This document shows positions 17,300 to 25,866 of a stretch of 60,333 bases of DNA, piece after piece. The DNA is from Rikenella microfusus (lineage in GTDB: Bacteria; Bacteroidota; Bacteroidia; Bacteroidales; VadinHA17): assembly GCA_022736275.1 (NCBI GenBank), contig DZBJ01000015.1, positions 1-60,333 on the forward strand, written 5' to 3'. Position numbers and translations under genes: made by a program. Numbering within the stretch: the stretch's first letter is position 1; each line of letters begins with the position of its first letter. Below the pieces are notes generated by a model. That model worked only from the letters and a program-made list of their open reading frames with translations. It was not told the origin of the DNA and did not search any database.

Positions 17300-18190
17300 A
17301 TGAACAACTATCAGAATCATCCCCTGGCAGGCGCGTCAGACCTTGACAGCGCCATGACCACACTGTGGTCATTTTACAAAAAGCACTTCATAGGACTGTA
17401 CATTATTTCAGTTATTATGGCACTTCTCTCGTCTCTCGTGACCTCTGGCCTCGATCTTGCAGCAATGCAGGGAATGACTGATCCGCAGGAGATGCTTGAG
17501 CTCATGAAAGGTATGGCCGGACCCTATGCGGTTCTGATGCTCATATCACTTGTTTTCGCAGTGTTGTTGCACGCCTGGGTGCTGGAGAAACCAGCGGGCG
17601 AGCCTGATTTCACTGCCTCCTTCCTGAAAAAGTCGCTTGTAACGCTGATACCATACCTGGTGGTGATGATTGTGTTTTCAGTAATTGCAGCGGTTTTAAC
17701 GACGGTTGGACTTATCCTGCTGGTGCTTCCTGCTTTCTTTGCCATTTTTTATATCGCCACCGTCATGATCTTTGCCCTGCCGCTGACACTTGTCGAGAGC
17801 CGTAATCCGGTTACGGTGGTGTCACGTGCCTTCAAACTGGCCCACAGTCACCTGTGGCCGAATATGGGCTGGGTTGTGGTTATCTTACTGATATTGATCG
17901 TTGCCGCACTGGTATTAAGCGCCATCACAATGCTGCCATTCACCGGTTCATTCATCAAATCGATTACCAATCCGGAGGAAGCCGGTGTCATGCTTGAAAT
18001 GAGCCGTAATCCTGTTTACATAGGACTAAGTTCACTTATAACATCGCTGGTCACCCCTGTTTTACCGATACTAGCTTTCATACTCTATTTCAGGAACCGG
18101 GGAGATGAGGTGCTTGCAGAGATCACAACTGATGTTGAGCCTTCGGTGAAGGTAGAGGATCTCTACCCTCCCGTGCCCCCCGGGGAGTGA
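17300..18190 (+). CDS. integral membrane protein of unknown function
   Basis: A 296-residue protein with about six hydrophobic segments, for example FIGLYIISVIMALLSSLV, VLMLISLVFAVLLHAWV, a long pair at about residues 115-160 (VVMIVFSVIAAVLTTVGLIL), WVVVILLILIVAALVLSAI and LITSLVTPVLPILAFIL. It has no signal peptide. A charged cytoplasmic tail ends in VEDLYPPVPPGE. The layout (NHPLAGASDLDSAMTTLWSFYKKHF at the start, then helices with glycines and prolines) recalls the membrane domain seen in some glycerophosphodiester phosphodiesterase-associated proteins, but no catalytic residues are present. It has its own likely promoter 37 bases upstream. Confidence 0.75.
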   Translation: MNNYQNHPLAGASDLDSAMTTLWSFYKKHFIGLYIISVIMALLSSLVTSGLDLAAMQGMTDPQEMLELMKGMAGPYAVLMLISLVFAVLLHAWVLEKPAGEPDFTASFLKKSLVTLIPYLVVMIVFSVIAAVLTTVGLILLVLPAFFAIFYIATVMIFALPLTLVESRNPVTVVSRAFKLAHSHLWPNMGWVVVILLILIVAALVLSAITMLPFTGSFIKSITNPEEAGVMLEMSRNPVYIGLSSLITSLVTPVLPILAFILYFRNRGDEVLAEITTDVEPSVKVEDLYPPVPPGE

Positions 18191-18273
18191 TATTGCAGAT
18201 TATTCCCGGAATCAGGACCAAGCCCGACATCCCGACTATTCACGTAAGCCGGACCATTCTTGGTAACCGGTAT

Positions 18274-20010
18274 CTAAACGCCGAACCTCTTTGACATCTT
18301 TCCAGAGATCTTCTCTTCAGGATACTGTTTTGAGAAGGTCTGCCAGTACTCTTTGACGTTCTGCTTCACCTCTTTCCTGAGTATAAGTATACCCAGCAGG
18401 TTTGGTACTGCCATCAGTACAATGGCCACGTATGAAAGCGACCAGATTATTGTTGTGTCGGTAAACGAGGCGATGAAGAAGCCTGCAACAAATATCAGCC
18501 TGTAGTATATTACGTATTTCGGGCCAAAAAGGTAGGTTGTAGCCCTGTCACCGTAGTATGACCATGAGATAGCCGTCGAAAAAGCGAACAGCAGCAGGGA
18601 GAAAGTCACCACATATGGTCCGAAGTCTTTCATGATACTGCGCCTGAAGGCAAACGTAGTCAGCGACGCACTGTGAATCAGTGATTCACCCCTGACTGTC
18701 ATTGAGGCCAATTTGGGAAGTTTTCCGGCCAGGACTTCAAGTTCTCCGCTATAGGGGGCCCTGTCTGAAAAGAACCGGATATTCTCAGCAAGCGATCTTG
18801 CGTGGATAACGGAAATACCCGGTGTGGTAATCTGCCCGTTCTCGATGGCAAGTGTGCCGTTATAGAGACCGAGGAACTCATCTCCCCTGAGGTGTTTGCT
18901 CAGCTTCTCAACATCAGTGCTGTTGCCATCATCGTAAATGCCGGAGATTATCTGCATGTCAGTTGCCTGGAACTGGTTGTCAGTCTTGGTGTTCCACGCT
19001 CCGGAGGCAAGCACCACCAGTCCGGTCAGAGTACAGATGCATATTGTGTCAATGAAGGGTTCGAGGAGTGCCACCATACCCTCTGAAACCGGTTCCGGGG
19101 CACGGGCAGCGGAGTGGGCAATGGGTGCTGATCCCTGTCCTGATTCATTCGAGAAGAGCCCCCTGTTGACCCCCCTGTTCATGGCAAAGGCAAATGAGGC
19201 ACCAAGAAAGCCTCCGGCCGCAGCCGACCCGGTGAAGGCATCGGCAAATATTGATATAAACGAGGGGATAATGTTACCGGGATGTGAAAAGATAACCAGA
19301 AGCGATCCGATGAGGTAGAGCAGAGCCATGAATGGAACCAGTACTGACGTAACCTTTGCAATCCTTTTAATACCGCCGATGATCACCAATCCAAGCAGAA
19401 CAGTGAGGATGGCTCCGGTAATGATGTGTTTTAATCCGAACGTGGTGAAGACTGAATTGGAAATGCTGTTAATCTGGGGCAGGCTTCCCGTGCCGAATGA
19501 ACTGAGGATGGTAGCACCGGCGAAAAAGGCTCCCATGATTGCACCAGTCCTGATGATCTTGCCGCTTTTTGTCCTGATGTTCAGCTTCTTCTTCATGTAG
19601 TACATCGGACCGCCGGAAACAGACCCGTCGGGAAGAATATCCCTGTACTTGTGCGAGAGAGAGACCTCAACCATCTTTGTGCACATCCCTATTGCCGCCG
19701 TTACAAGCATCCAGAAGAGAGCCGCCGGCCCTCCAAGGTGTATTGCAAGCGCCACACCTGCAATATTACCTGTACCCACAGTGCCGGAAAGGGCCGTGGC
19801 AAGCGACTGGAAGTGAGATGTGTCACCTACATCATGCGAATGATCATACTTGCCGCGGGTTATCCTGATGGCATGCCGGAAGTACCTGATCTGGGGAAAA
19901 CCAAGATAAATGGTGAAGAACAGTCCTGTCCCGATAAGCAGTACCATAAACCAGGGATGGCCTCCCAGGTATCCGTCAAGCATCACAAGAAAATTATTCA
20001 AACCGTGCAT
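18274..20010 (-). CDS. AGCS family Na+:alanine/glycine symporter
   Basis: A 578-residue sodium-coupled amino-acid importer. The family signature lies in LSGTVGTGNIAGVALAIHLGG near residues 73-93, and GLFSNESGQGSAPIAHSAA is another conserved stretch. There are about eleven membrane helices. A hydrophilic insert of roughly 100 residues (about 345-450, including DDGNSTDVEKLSKHLRGDEF and HARSLAENIRFFSD) interrupts the last third. This makes it longer than the usual 450-500 residues. It starts 17 bases after the NSS symporter gene, so the two form an operon. Alanine or glycine is the family default; the insert may be a regulatory or substrate-handling loop. Confidence 0.9.
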   Translation of the reverse strand: MHGLNNFLVMLDGYLGGHPWFMVLLIGTGLFFTIYLGFPQIRYFRHAIRITRGKYDHSHDVGDTSHFQSLATALSGTVGTGNIAGVALAIHLGGPAALFWMLVTAAIGMCTKMVEVSLSHKYRDILPDGSVSGGPMYYMKKKLNIRTKSGKIIRTGAIMGAFFAGATILSSFGTGSLPQINSISNSVFTTFGLKHIITGAILTVLLGLVIIGGIKRIAKVTSVLVPFMALLYLIGSLLVIFSHPGNIIPSFISIFADAFTGSAAAGGFLGASFAFAMNRGVNRGLFSNESGQGSAPIAHSAARAPEPVSEGMVALLEPFIDTICICTLTGLVVLASGAWNTKTDNQFQATDMQIISGIYDDGNSTDVEKLSKHLRGDEFLGLYNGTLAIENGQITTPGISVIHARSLAENIRFFSDRAPYSGELEVLAGKLPKLASMTVRGESLIHSASLTTFAFRRSIMKDFGPYVVTFSLLLFAFSTAISWSYYGDRATTYLFGPKYVIYYRLIFVAGFFIASFTDTTIIWSLSYVAIVLMAVPNLLGILILRKEVKQNVKEYWQTFSKQYPEEKISGKMSKRFGV

Positions 20011-20027
20011 ATCGATGGTCTTAAAGA

Positions 20028-21392
20028 TTAGAATTTAAGCAATCCAAGCCCGTTCAGAAACACGAGGGCAATGGCAAGCGGAGCCAGGTACCTGACTGCA
20101 AACCTGTAGAGGCTGTAATACCTCAGGCGCAGGGTGCCGGCGTTCGAGAGCTCGTCTTTCGAATCGCGTCCGGGCAGGAACCAGCCCAGGAAAGCTACAA
20201 TGAGCAGGCCTCCCAGAGGCAGAAGAATATTGGCGGTGGTAAAATTAAAAAGATCAAAAATATTGAGCCTGAAGAGTTTTACATTGCTCATCATTCCCCA
20301 TGACAGGGAGGCAGAGATGCCTAAGATGAACATTGAGCCTGTGGCAAGGATGATTGCAGTGCGTCTTTTCATGTTGAGCTGTTCGGAAAAATAGGCCACT
20401 ATCACTTCCAGTACTGATATTGTTGAAGTGAGCGCCGCAATTGCCAGCAGGAAAAAGAATGAAAAAGCGAATATCATTCCACCAGTCATCTGCTGGAATA
20501 TCCCAGGAAGCACAATAAAGGTCAGAGACTCACCGGAAGATGGAGAGATGCCGAAGGCAAAAACTGCCGGGAATATGGCTACACCTGCCAGAACGGCAAC
20601 CAGGAGGTCAATCATGGAAACCTGTACCGCCGTGCTACCCAGCTTGTTATCTTTTGGTATATACGATCCGTATGTTATCAGAGTTCCCATTCCTATGCTC
20701 AGTGAGAAGAATGCCTGTCCCAGTGCCATCAGCACCGTGTTGCCGGTGATCTTCGAAAAGTCAGGCCGGAACAGGAACTCAACTCCCTTGCCGGCACCGG
20801 GAAGTGTCAGGGCCTTGATGCACATCAGGATCAGGATGACGAACAGAAGAGGCATCATGATCTTGGTCGACTTTTCAATACCTTTCCGCACCCCACCCCA
20901 TACTATGGCAGAGGTTGCCAGCATGAAGACCGAAAACCACAGAGCCGGCCTGAGTGACTCGCTTCTGAAGGAGTCAAACATCACTGTGAGCTCGCCTGAG
21001 CTCTTGCCGACAAATCCGCCTATCAGAGTCTGATAAATGTATTCGAGTGTCCATCCGGCGACAGCAGTGTAGAAGGCCAGTATCATGAATGCCGCCACAA
21101 TGCCCATCATTCCCACGAGGTACCACGGTTTCCCGGGAGCCAGTGCCCTGAATGCCCCTACCGGGTTTCGCTGTGACCTTCTTCCGATTAAAAGCTCAGA
21201 CATCATCACGGGAATACCTATTGCAAAGACAATCACAAGATATATGATCAGGAAAGCTCCGCCACCGTTCTCGCCAAGAATATATGGAAACCTCCAGATG
21301 TTACCCAGTCCTACTGCAGAACCTGCGGCTGCCATAATAACCCCCATCCTGCTGCCAAAGGAATCCCTTTTGGAAAAGTCAAATCCGCTCAT
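20028..21392 (-). CDS. NSS family Na+-dependent transporter
   Basis: A 454-residue LeuT-fold symporter. The N-terminal signature SAVGLGNIWRFPYILGENGGGAFLI forms the unwound first helix that binds Na+ and the amino-acid substrate. About eleven to twelve helices follow, including GQAFFSLSIGMGTLITYGSY and TSTISVLEVIVAYF, which match helices 6 and 8. Bacterial members import amino acids such as leucine, tryptophan or tyrosine. It is cotranscribed with the AGCS symporter downstream. Both use Na+, which fits a cell whose Mrp-linked hydrogenase may set up a sodium gradient (inference). The substrate is not assigned. Confidence 0.91.
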   Translation of the reverse strand: MSGFDFSKRDSFGSRMGVIMAAAGSAVGLGNIWRFPYILGENGGGAFLIIYLVIVFAIGIPVMMSELLIGRRSQRNPVGAFRALAPGKPWYLVGMMGIVAAFMILAFYTAVAGWTLEYIYQTLIGGFVGKSSGELTVMFDSFRSESLRPALWFSVFMLATSAIVWGGVRKGIEKSTKIMMPLLFVILILMCIKALTLPGAGKGVEFLFRPDFSKITGNTVLMALGQAFFSLSIGMGTLITYGSYIPKDNKLGSTAVQVSMIDLLVAVLAGVAIFPAVFAFGISPSSGESLTFIVLPGIFQQMTGGMIFAFSFFFLLAIAALTSTISVLEVIVAYFSEQLNMKRRTAIILATGSMFILGISASLSWGMMSNVKLFRLNIFDLFNFTTANILLPLGGLLIVAFLGWFLPGRDSKDELSNAGTLRLRYYSLYRFAVRYLAPLAIALVFLNGLGLLKF

Positions 21393-21409
21393 CGTTATAG
21401 AAAATTACA

Positions 21410-21426
21410 CTTGAAATATTTTCAAG
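21410..21426. promoter_or_regulatory. palindrome CTTGAAATATTTTCAAG upstream of symporter operon
   Basis: Perfect 7-bp arms flank a 3-base centre, 18 bases upstream of the NSS start codon. This position suits a repressor operator. It resembles Crp/Fnr-type TTGA..TCAA sites but has an odd-length centre. Confidence 0.4.
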
Positions 21427-21544
21427 AGGTTAAAGGTGGCAAAAAACTTAAAAGGTGCAATACTTTGCTGTTAAAAAACAGGAATTGAAGCCAGGCATCT
21501 TTCAGCGGTGACCCTGATAAGCATGTCAGGCAAGTGCATAAACA

Positions 21545-21574
21545 GACAGAGGCGCAGTCTCCTGCGCCTCTGTC
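21545..21574 (-). terminator. strong hairpin terminator after hydA
   Basis: A perfect 13-bp stem (21545-21557 with 21562-21574) closes a 4-base loop, 25 bases past the hydA stop on the minus strand. The following sequence TGTCTGTTTATG is only moderately T-rich, so it may be a transcript-end stabiliser as well as a terminator. It separates the hydrogenase genes from the symporter operon. Confidence 0.65.
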
Positions 21575-21598
21575 ATGATAGTTAAAACCGGTATAAGG

Positions 21599-23380
21599 CT
21601 AATAGGATTCGCGCTTGATATAATGGGTATGCAGCAGCTTGTGCGACTTGTGCCCGTTGGGTTTTTCGAGGAACTCCTCGTAAATAGCCCTTATCTCGGG
21701 ATTCTCGTGCGACTTCCTCAGGTCCATATGCATATCCTCCGAGTAGATAGCCTCCATACGCTTCTGCCTGATCGCGGCATTCGTAGGAATAGGCTGTCCT
21801 CCGCCTCCCAGGCATCCTCCCGGGCAGGCCATGATCTCGATGAAGTGATATGATGCCTTGCCCGTGCTTACTGCTTTTGCAATTTTATTTGCATTGACCA
21901 GTCCGTGGGCGATGGCCACTTTAAGTTCTGCTCCTTCGAGGAATCTCCACTCCTCGGTAGTGCCTTCGATCTTTATTGTGGCTTCCTTCACCCCCTCCAT
22001 GCCACGCACGGGCATGATGTTCAGGTTCTTGAACGGGACCGGTCTGCCGGTCACAATCTCGTAGGCAGTACGCAGGGCTGCCTCCATGACACCGCCGGTA
22101 GCACCGAAGATCACTCCGGCACCGGTAGAGGTTCCCATGATTGAGTCATAATGATCATCCTCAAGAGCCATGAAATTGATACCTGCCTGTTTGATCATCA
22201 CTGCAAGCTCGCGTGTGGTAAGAACAAAGTCAATGTCCTTGTACCCGCTCGATCTCATCTCAGGCCTGTCGGCCTCATACTTTTTAGCAGTACATGGCAT
22301 GATTGAAACAGAGACTATCTTTGAAGGGTCAATCTTGCGCTTCTCCGCATAGAATGTCTTTGCCAGGGCACCGAACATCTGCTGGGGCGATTTGCAGGTA
22401 GAGAGGTTGGGAAGCATATTGGGATACTTGTGCTCAATGAATTTTATCCATCCCGGCGAGCATGATGTGAACATCGGAAGGGCAAGTGAATTGTCGCCTT
22501 CAACCAGGATTTTCTTAAGCCTCGTCAACAGCTCAGTTCCCTCTTCGATGATCGTAAGGTCGGCAGTGAAGTCCGTATCAAGAACCGAGTCAAATCCAAG
22601 CTGACGCAGGGCAGTGACCATTTTACCGGTAACCCTCTCGCCCGGATCAAATCCAAGGTCTTCACCCAGGGCCACTCTCACTGCCGGGGCAGTCTGTACA
22701 ACAACATGCTTATCAGGATCATAGATGGCATCCCAAACCTGGTCAATGTATGTCTTTTCAGTCAGGGCACCCGTCGGGCAGCGATTGACGCACTGGCCGC
22801 AGTTGGTGCAGACGACGTGACTCATGGGCCTGTCATGGAATGAGGAGATCTTCATGTGCGATCCCTTGTTTGCCACTGCTATTGCAGAGACATGCTGCAA
22901 TTGAGCGCATGTACGCACGCAGCGCTGGCACCTGATGCACTTGCTGTCATCCTTAAGAAAAGATGGTGATGACCTGTCGATAATGTATGAATGGTCTTCG
23001 ACCAGGTCAAGGAAGATATGTTCCCCGAATGAATATTCATTTGCAAGTGTCTGCAGTTCGCACTTCTGGTTCTTGTAGCACTTTGTGCAGTCGGCCCTGT
23101 GTTCCGACAGCAGCAGCTCAACGATGTGCTTGCGCGCATTTCTTACCTTGAGCGAGTTGGTCAGGATTTCCATCCCTTCCGCTACCGGCATGGCACACGC
23201 AGCCACCAGTGTGCGGGCGCCCTTCTGCTCAACGACGCATACGCGGCAGTTGCCCGCCACACAAAGGTCCTGGTGATTGCAGAGCGTGGGTATGTTTATG
23301 CTCAGTGTCTTGGCAGCATCGAGAATGGTGGTTCCTTTCGCTACTTTTATCTCATGTTCATTTATCTTAAGAGTTACCAT
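21599..23380 (-). CDS. hydA: [FeFe] hydrogenase catalytic subunit HydA
   Basis: A 593-residue soluble enzyme that forms or oxidises H2. I start at MVTLKINEHEIKV; an upstream in-frame Met at 23473 adds 31 residues unlike the family and runs into the preceding gene. Order: a [2Fe-2S] ferredoxin domain (Cys34, 40, 45, 48 in CNHQDLCVAGNCRVC), a His-Cys3 [4Fe-4S] site (HRADCTKCYKNQKC), two [4Fe-4S] motifs (CIRCQRCVRTC and CTNCGQCVNRCP), then the H-cluster domain. The latter has TSCSPGW near 303, MPCTAKK near 360 and ACPGGCLGGGGQP near 518. All H-cluster cysteines are present. With HydB and HydC this makes a group A3-like HydABC trimer. The maturases HydE, HydF and HydG are not in the window. Confidence 0.96.
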   Translation of the reverse strand: MVTLKINEHEIKVAKGTTILDAAKTLSINIPTLCNHQDLCVAGNCRVCVVEQKGARTLVAACAMPVAEGMEILTNSLKVRNARKHIVELLLSEHRADCTKCYKNQKCELQTLANEYSFGEHIFLDLVEDHSYIIDRSSPSFLKDDSKCIRCQRCVRTCAQLQHVSAIAVANKGSHMKISSFHDRPMSHVVCTNCGQCVNRCPTGALTEKTYIDQVWDAIYDPDKHVVVQTAPAVRVALGEDLGFDPGERVTGKMVTALRQLGFDSVLDTDFTADLTIIEEGTELLTRLKKILVEGDNSLALPMFTSCSPGWIKFIEHKYPNMLPNLSTCKSPQQMFGALAKTFYAEKRKIDPSKIVSVSIMPCTAKKYEADRPEMRSSGYKDIDFVLTTRELAVMIKQAGINFMALEDDHYDSIMGTSTGAGVIFGATGGVMEAALRTAYEIVTGRPVPFKNLNIMPVRGMEGVKEATIKIEGTTEEWRFLEGAELKVAIAHGLVNANKIAKAVSTGKASYHFIEIMACPGGCLGGGGQPIPTNAAIRQKRMEAIYSEDMHMDLRKSHENPEIRAIYEEFLEKPNGHKSHKLLHTHYIKRESY

Positions 23381-23397
23381 AGTATTCTGTGCTAATA

Positions 23398-24558
23398 TTA
23401 ATATATAATCTCTTCCCTGAAATTCTCCACGATTGATTTGAAGGCATTTCCCACCGACTGTCCGAGGCCGCATTTTGAGGCCACCTTCATGGTGTCAGCG
23501 AGCTTGACCAGTTCATTGAGATAGGTTGACTTGGAATCACCCTTCTTGACCTTTTCAATTCCCTTGAGCAGTTGCTGGCATCCCACGCGGCACGGTGTAC
23601 ACTGGCCGCATGACTCTTCGGCAAAGAAATCAAGATAGTTGTGAAGCACATTGTACATTGAACGTGAACTGTTGAACAGCTTCATGGAACCGCCAGTGGG
23701 CACCCCCTCAAAACCGATGATGGTCTCACCGAATTTCTTCCGCGGAACGCAGAAGCCCGATGCACCACCAACCTGAACAGCCTTGGTGTCGCCGTCGCCG
23801 AACTCATTCACAAACTCCTGTACTGTCATCCCCAGTTCAAGTTCGAAAATGCCGGGAATGGGAGTATCTCCTGATATCGAGAATACCTTGGACCCTCGTG
23901 AGTCCTTGGTGCCCAGCTTGACATACTCCTGGGGACCCTTCTCGATAATCATCACCGCAGTGACAAGGGTCTCGACGTTGTTGATGGAGGTGGGTTTTGA
24001 GAATAATCCGCTTACTGTCGGATATGGCGGCTTGTTGCGTGGCTCACCGCGGAATCCCTCTATCGATTCAAAGAGGGCACTCTCCTCGCCGCAGATGTAG
24101 GCGCCGCTGCCCATCCGGTATTCAATACTGAAATCATAGCCTATCTCATTGATCAGCTTGTGAAATTTATGAAGCTCAATAAAAAGCTGGGGCAGCAGGA
24201 ACCTGTACTCCCCGCGGAGATAGATAAATCCTTTACTGGCACCCATGGCCTTGCCTGCAATAGCCATGCCGGCATAGACCTTGGAGGCTACCCTGTCAAG
24301 TATCTCCCGGTCCTTGAAAGTCCCCGGTTCTCCCTCATCGGCGTTACACACAATGTATTTCTCAGGATCCTTCTCGGCGGCGGTATACTTCCACTTAAGC
24401 CCTGTCGGAAATCCAGCCCCGCCACGCCCCTTGAGGCCAGATGCGAGAATCTGTTCAATTATTTCGTCACTTGTCATCTCGAAGGCCTTTTTCATAACCT
24501 TCATGATATCAATACTATCGAATATCAGATCAACCTTTGTCAGTCCTTTGTTTTTCAT
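23398..24558 (-). CDS. hydB: NAD(H)-binding hydrogenase subunit HydB, short form
   Basis: A 386-residue NuoF-like flavoprotein. FMN/NADH-binding residues are in GLKGRGGAGFPTGLKW and VCNADEGEPGTFKDRE, with GSGAYICGEESAL after them. The [4Fe-4S] site is CGQCTPCRVGC plus a later Cys in SKCGLGQ. Bifurcating HydB proteins such as that of Thermotoga are about 600 residues, with an extra N-terminal [2Fe-2S] thioredoxin-like domain and a C-terminal two-cluster ferredoxin domain. Both are absent here: the chain begins just before the FMN domain and ends 25 residues after the last cluster Cys. This shortened form may be an NADH-dependent, non-bifurcating subunit (inference). A strong GGAGGT precedes the start; hydA follows after 17 bases. 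Confidence 0.93.
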   Translation of the reverse strand: MKNKGLTKVDLIFDSIDIMKVMKKAFEMTSDEIIEQILASGLKGRGGAGFPTGLKWKYTAAEKDPEKYIVCNADEGEPGTFKDREILDRVASKVYAGMAIAGKAMGASKGFIYLRGEYRFLLPQLFIELHKFHKLINEIGYDFSIEYRMGSGAYICGEESALFESIEGFRGEPRNKPPYPTVSGLFSKPTSINNVETLVTAVMIIEKGPQEYVKLGTKDSRGSKVFSISGDTPIPGIFELELGMTVQEFVNEFGDGDTKAVQVGGASGFCVPRKKFGETIIGFEGVPTGGSMKLFNSSRSMYNVLHNYLDFFAEESCGQCTPCRVGCQQLLKGIEKVKKGDSKSTYLNELVKLADTMKVASKCGLGQSVGNAFKSIVENFREEIIY

Positions 24559-24563
24559 TTCGG

Positions 24564-24570
24564 TACCTCC
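24564..24570 (-). promoter_or_regulatory. strong ribosome-binding site before hydB
   Basis: GGAGGT lies 7 bases before the hydB ATG on the minus strand. Canonical Shine-Dalgarno sites are rare among the other genes of this window, so this one stands out. Confidence 0.6.
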
Positions 24571-24576
24571 CTCTCT

Positions 24577-25038
24577 TTAGCGCATGTAACCTTTAACCAC
24601 ATCAATAACTGTCTCCGGTGTCAGATCAGTGTACGGCATGTCATTGATCAGAATTGCAGGAGCCTTGTGACACCATCCTATGCAATTGGTCTCAAGAAGT
24701 GTGAACATTTTGTCGGGAGTGGTCTCACCAACTTTAATCTTAAGGATGTCTTCAAGTGTGCTTAAAATGTCATTCTTCCCCTTCATCGAACAGGTGATGG
24801 TCTTGCAGACCCGGATTATATTCTTTCCCCGCTCCTCAGTATCAAGGAAGGTATAGAATGATGCCGTCCCGTAAACCTCTGCTGCAGAGATATCCAGCTC
24901 GGAGGCAATGGCCACCATAGCATCATCAGTAAGATAGTTGTGCTTCCTGACAATATCCTGAAGGATAGGCATCAGGCTCTCTCTCTTGCGGCCGTGTTTC
25001 TCCGCCAGCTCCTTCACCATGTTACCAGTGTTATACAT
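24577..25038 (-). CDS. hydC: NuoE-like hydrogenase subunit HydC
   Basis: A 153-residue thioredoxin-fold [2Fe-2S] protein. Ligands are Cys in VCKTITC (C-x4-C) and NCIGWC (C-x3-C), the NuoE pattern. The N-terminal helical part (KHGRKRESLMPILQDIV, ELDISAAEVYGTASFYTFL) also matches. It passes electrons between the NADH-oxidising HydB and HydA. It is the first gene of hydCBA, 18 bases before hydB. The 166 bases upstream hold a candidate Rex box at 25098-25115, suggesting that its own redox-controlled promoter separates it from the hyp genes. Confidence 0.94.
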   Translation of the reverse strand: MYNTGNMVKELAEKHGRKRESLMPILQDIVRKHNYLTDDAMVAIASELDISAAEVYGTASFYTFLDTEERGKNIIRVCKTITCSMKGKNDILSTLEDILKIKVGETTPDKMFTLLETNCIGWCHKAPAILINDMPYTDLTPETVIDVVKGYMR

Positions 25039-25097
25039 TTTTAATTGGTTTTTAAGTATTTAGATGAAAACTATTAAACTCCTGATTTATTTTTCAG

Positions 25098-25115
25098 CTG
25101 TGAAATTAATAACAA
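25098..25115. promoter_or_regulatory. candidate Rex operator before hydC
   Basis: CTGTGAAATTAATAACAA matches the Rex consensus TTGTGAAnnnnTTCACAA at 11 of 14 half-site bases, with an all-A/T centre. It lies 60 bases upstream of the hydC start, within a promoter-sized gap. The rex gene is about 5.8 kb upstream in the same gene cluster. Confidence 0.5.
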
Positions 25116-25204
25116 TACACATCCAAAAACCTTACTTTAATCATGTTTATGATTATTTGGGGCTTGAATTACAGTATCAATTAATGCTTATAGTCCGTCC
25201 CGAA

Positions 25205-25864
25205 TCAGACGGCAGAGAACTCATCAATCTGCCTCCCGAGCCATTCGAGCCAGGTTTGTAACCCATCTCCCTTGATGGCAGAGGCCCTGATGACTGTTAT
25301 ACGCGGATTGATGGCGGCCATATCGGCCATAAATGACTCTATACTGAAATTCGTATATGGCATCAGGTCCGTCTTATTAAGGATGACAGCCCGTGCCTCA
25401 CTGAAGAGCATCGGATATTTTGCCGGCTTATCGTCGCCTTCGGTTGTACTGACCACCGCCAGCTTGAATGTCTCACCAAGGTCAAACTGCGAAGGACAGA
25501 TAAGGTTCCCGACGTTTTCAACAAACAGCAGGTCAATATGTTCAAGATCAAAGTGTTCAAGGGCTTTTGAGATGCTGTGCGAGTCCAGGTGACATCCTCC
25601 TTCAGTGTTAATTGCAACAATGGGGATGTTGTATTTCTTCAGCCGCTGTGCATCACGGTCAGTGGTGACATCGCCCTCTATCACGCCAATCCTCACCTTT
25701 CCTGCCAGAGCCTCGCAGGTTCGCTCAAGCAATGTGGTCTTGCCGGCGCCCGGGGAACTGATGATGTTCACCATCATTACCTTACCGGCCTTAAGCATGG
25801 TGCGAACTTCCTCAGCCTTGTTCTGGTTCCTGTCCAGAATGTTTTTCATGATTTTTATTTCCAT
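25205..25864 (-). CDS. hypB: hydrogenase nickel-incorporation GTPase HypB
   Basis: A 219-residue SIMIBI GTPase that inserts Ni2+ into the [NiFe] centre together with HypA. The P-loop is SSPGAGKTTLLE, followed by GVIEGDVTTDRDAQRL, GCHLDSHSI (metal-site Cys-His), FVENVGNLICPSQFDLGE and the base-specificity motif NKTDL. The N-terminus is short (about 30 residues before the P-loop) and lacks the His-rich nickel-storage tract of some homologues. The start is 2 bases after the hypA stop, and GGAGG lies at the end of hypA. An internal Met at codon 6 is an alternative start. It is the last gene of the hyp operon. Confidence 0.95.
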   Translation of the reverse strand: MEIKIMKNILDRNQNKAEEVRTMLKAGKVMMVNIISSPGAGKTTLLERTCEALAGKVRIGVIEGDVTTDRDAQRLKKYNIPIVAINTEGGCHLDSHSISKALEHFDLEHIDLLFVENVGNLICPSQFDLGETFKLAVVSTTEGDDKPAKYPMLFSEARAVILNKTDLMPYTNFSIESFMADMAAINPRITVIRASAIKGDGLQTWLEWLGRQIDEFSAV

Positions 25865-25866
25865 AA

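Noticed and set aside
24160..24765. 201-codon open frame on the plus strand
   Set aside because: Antisense to hydB and hydC, whose protein motifs are unambiguous.
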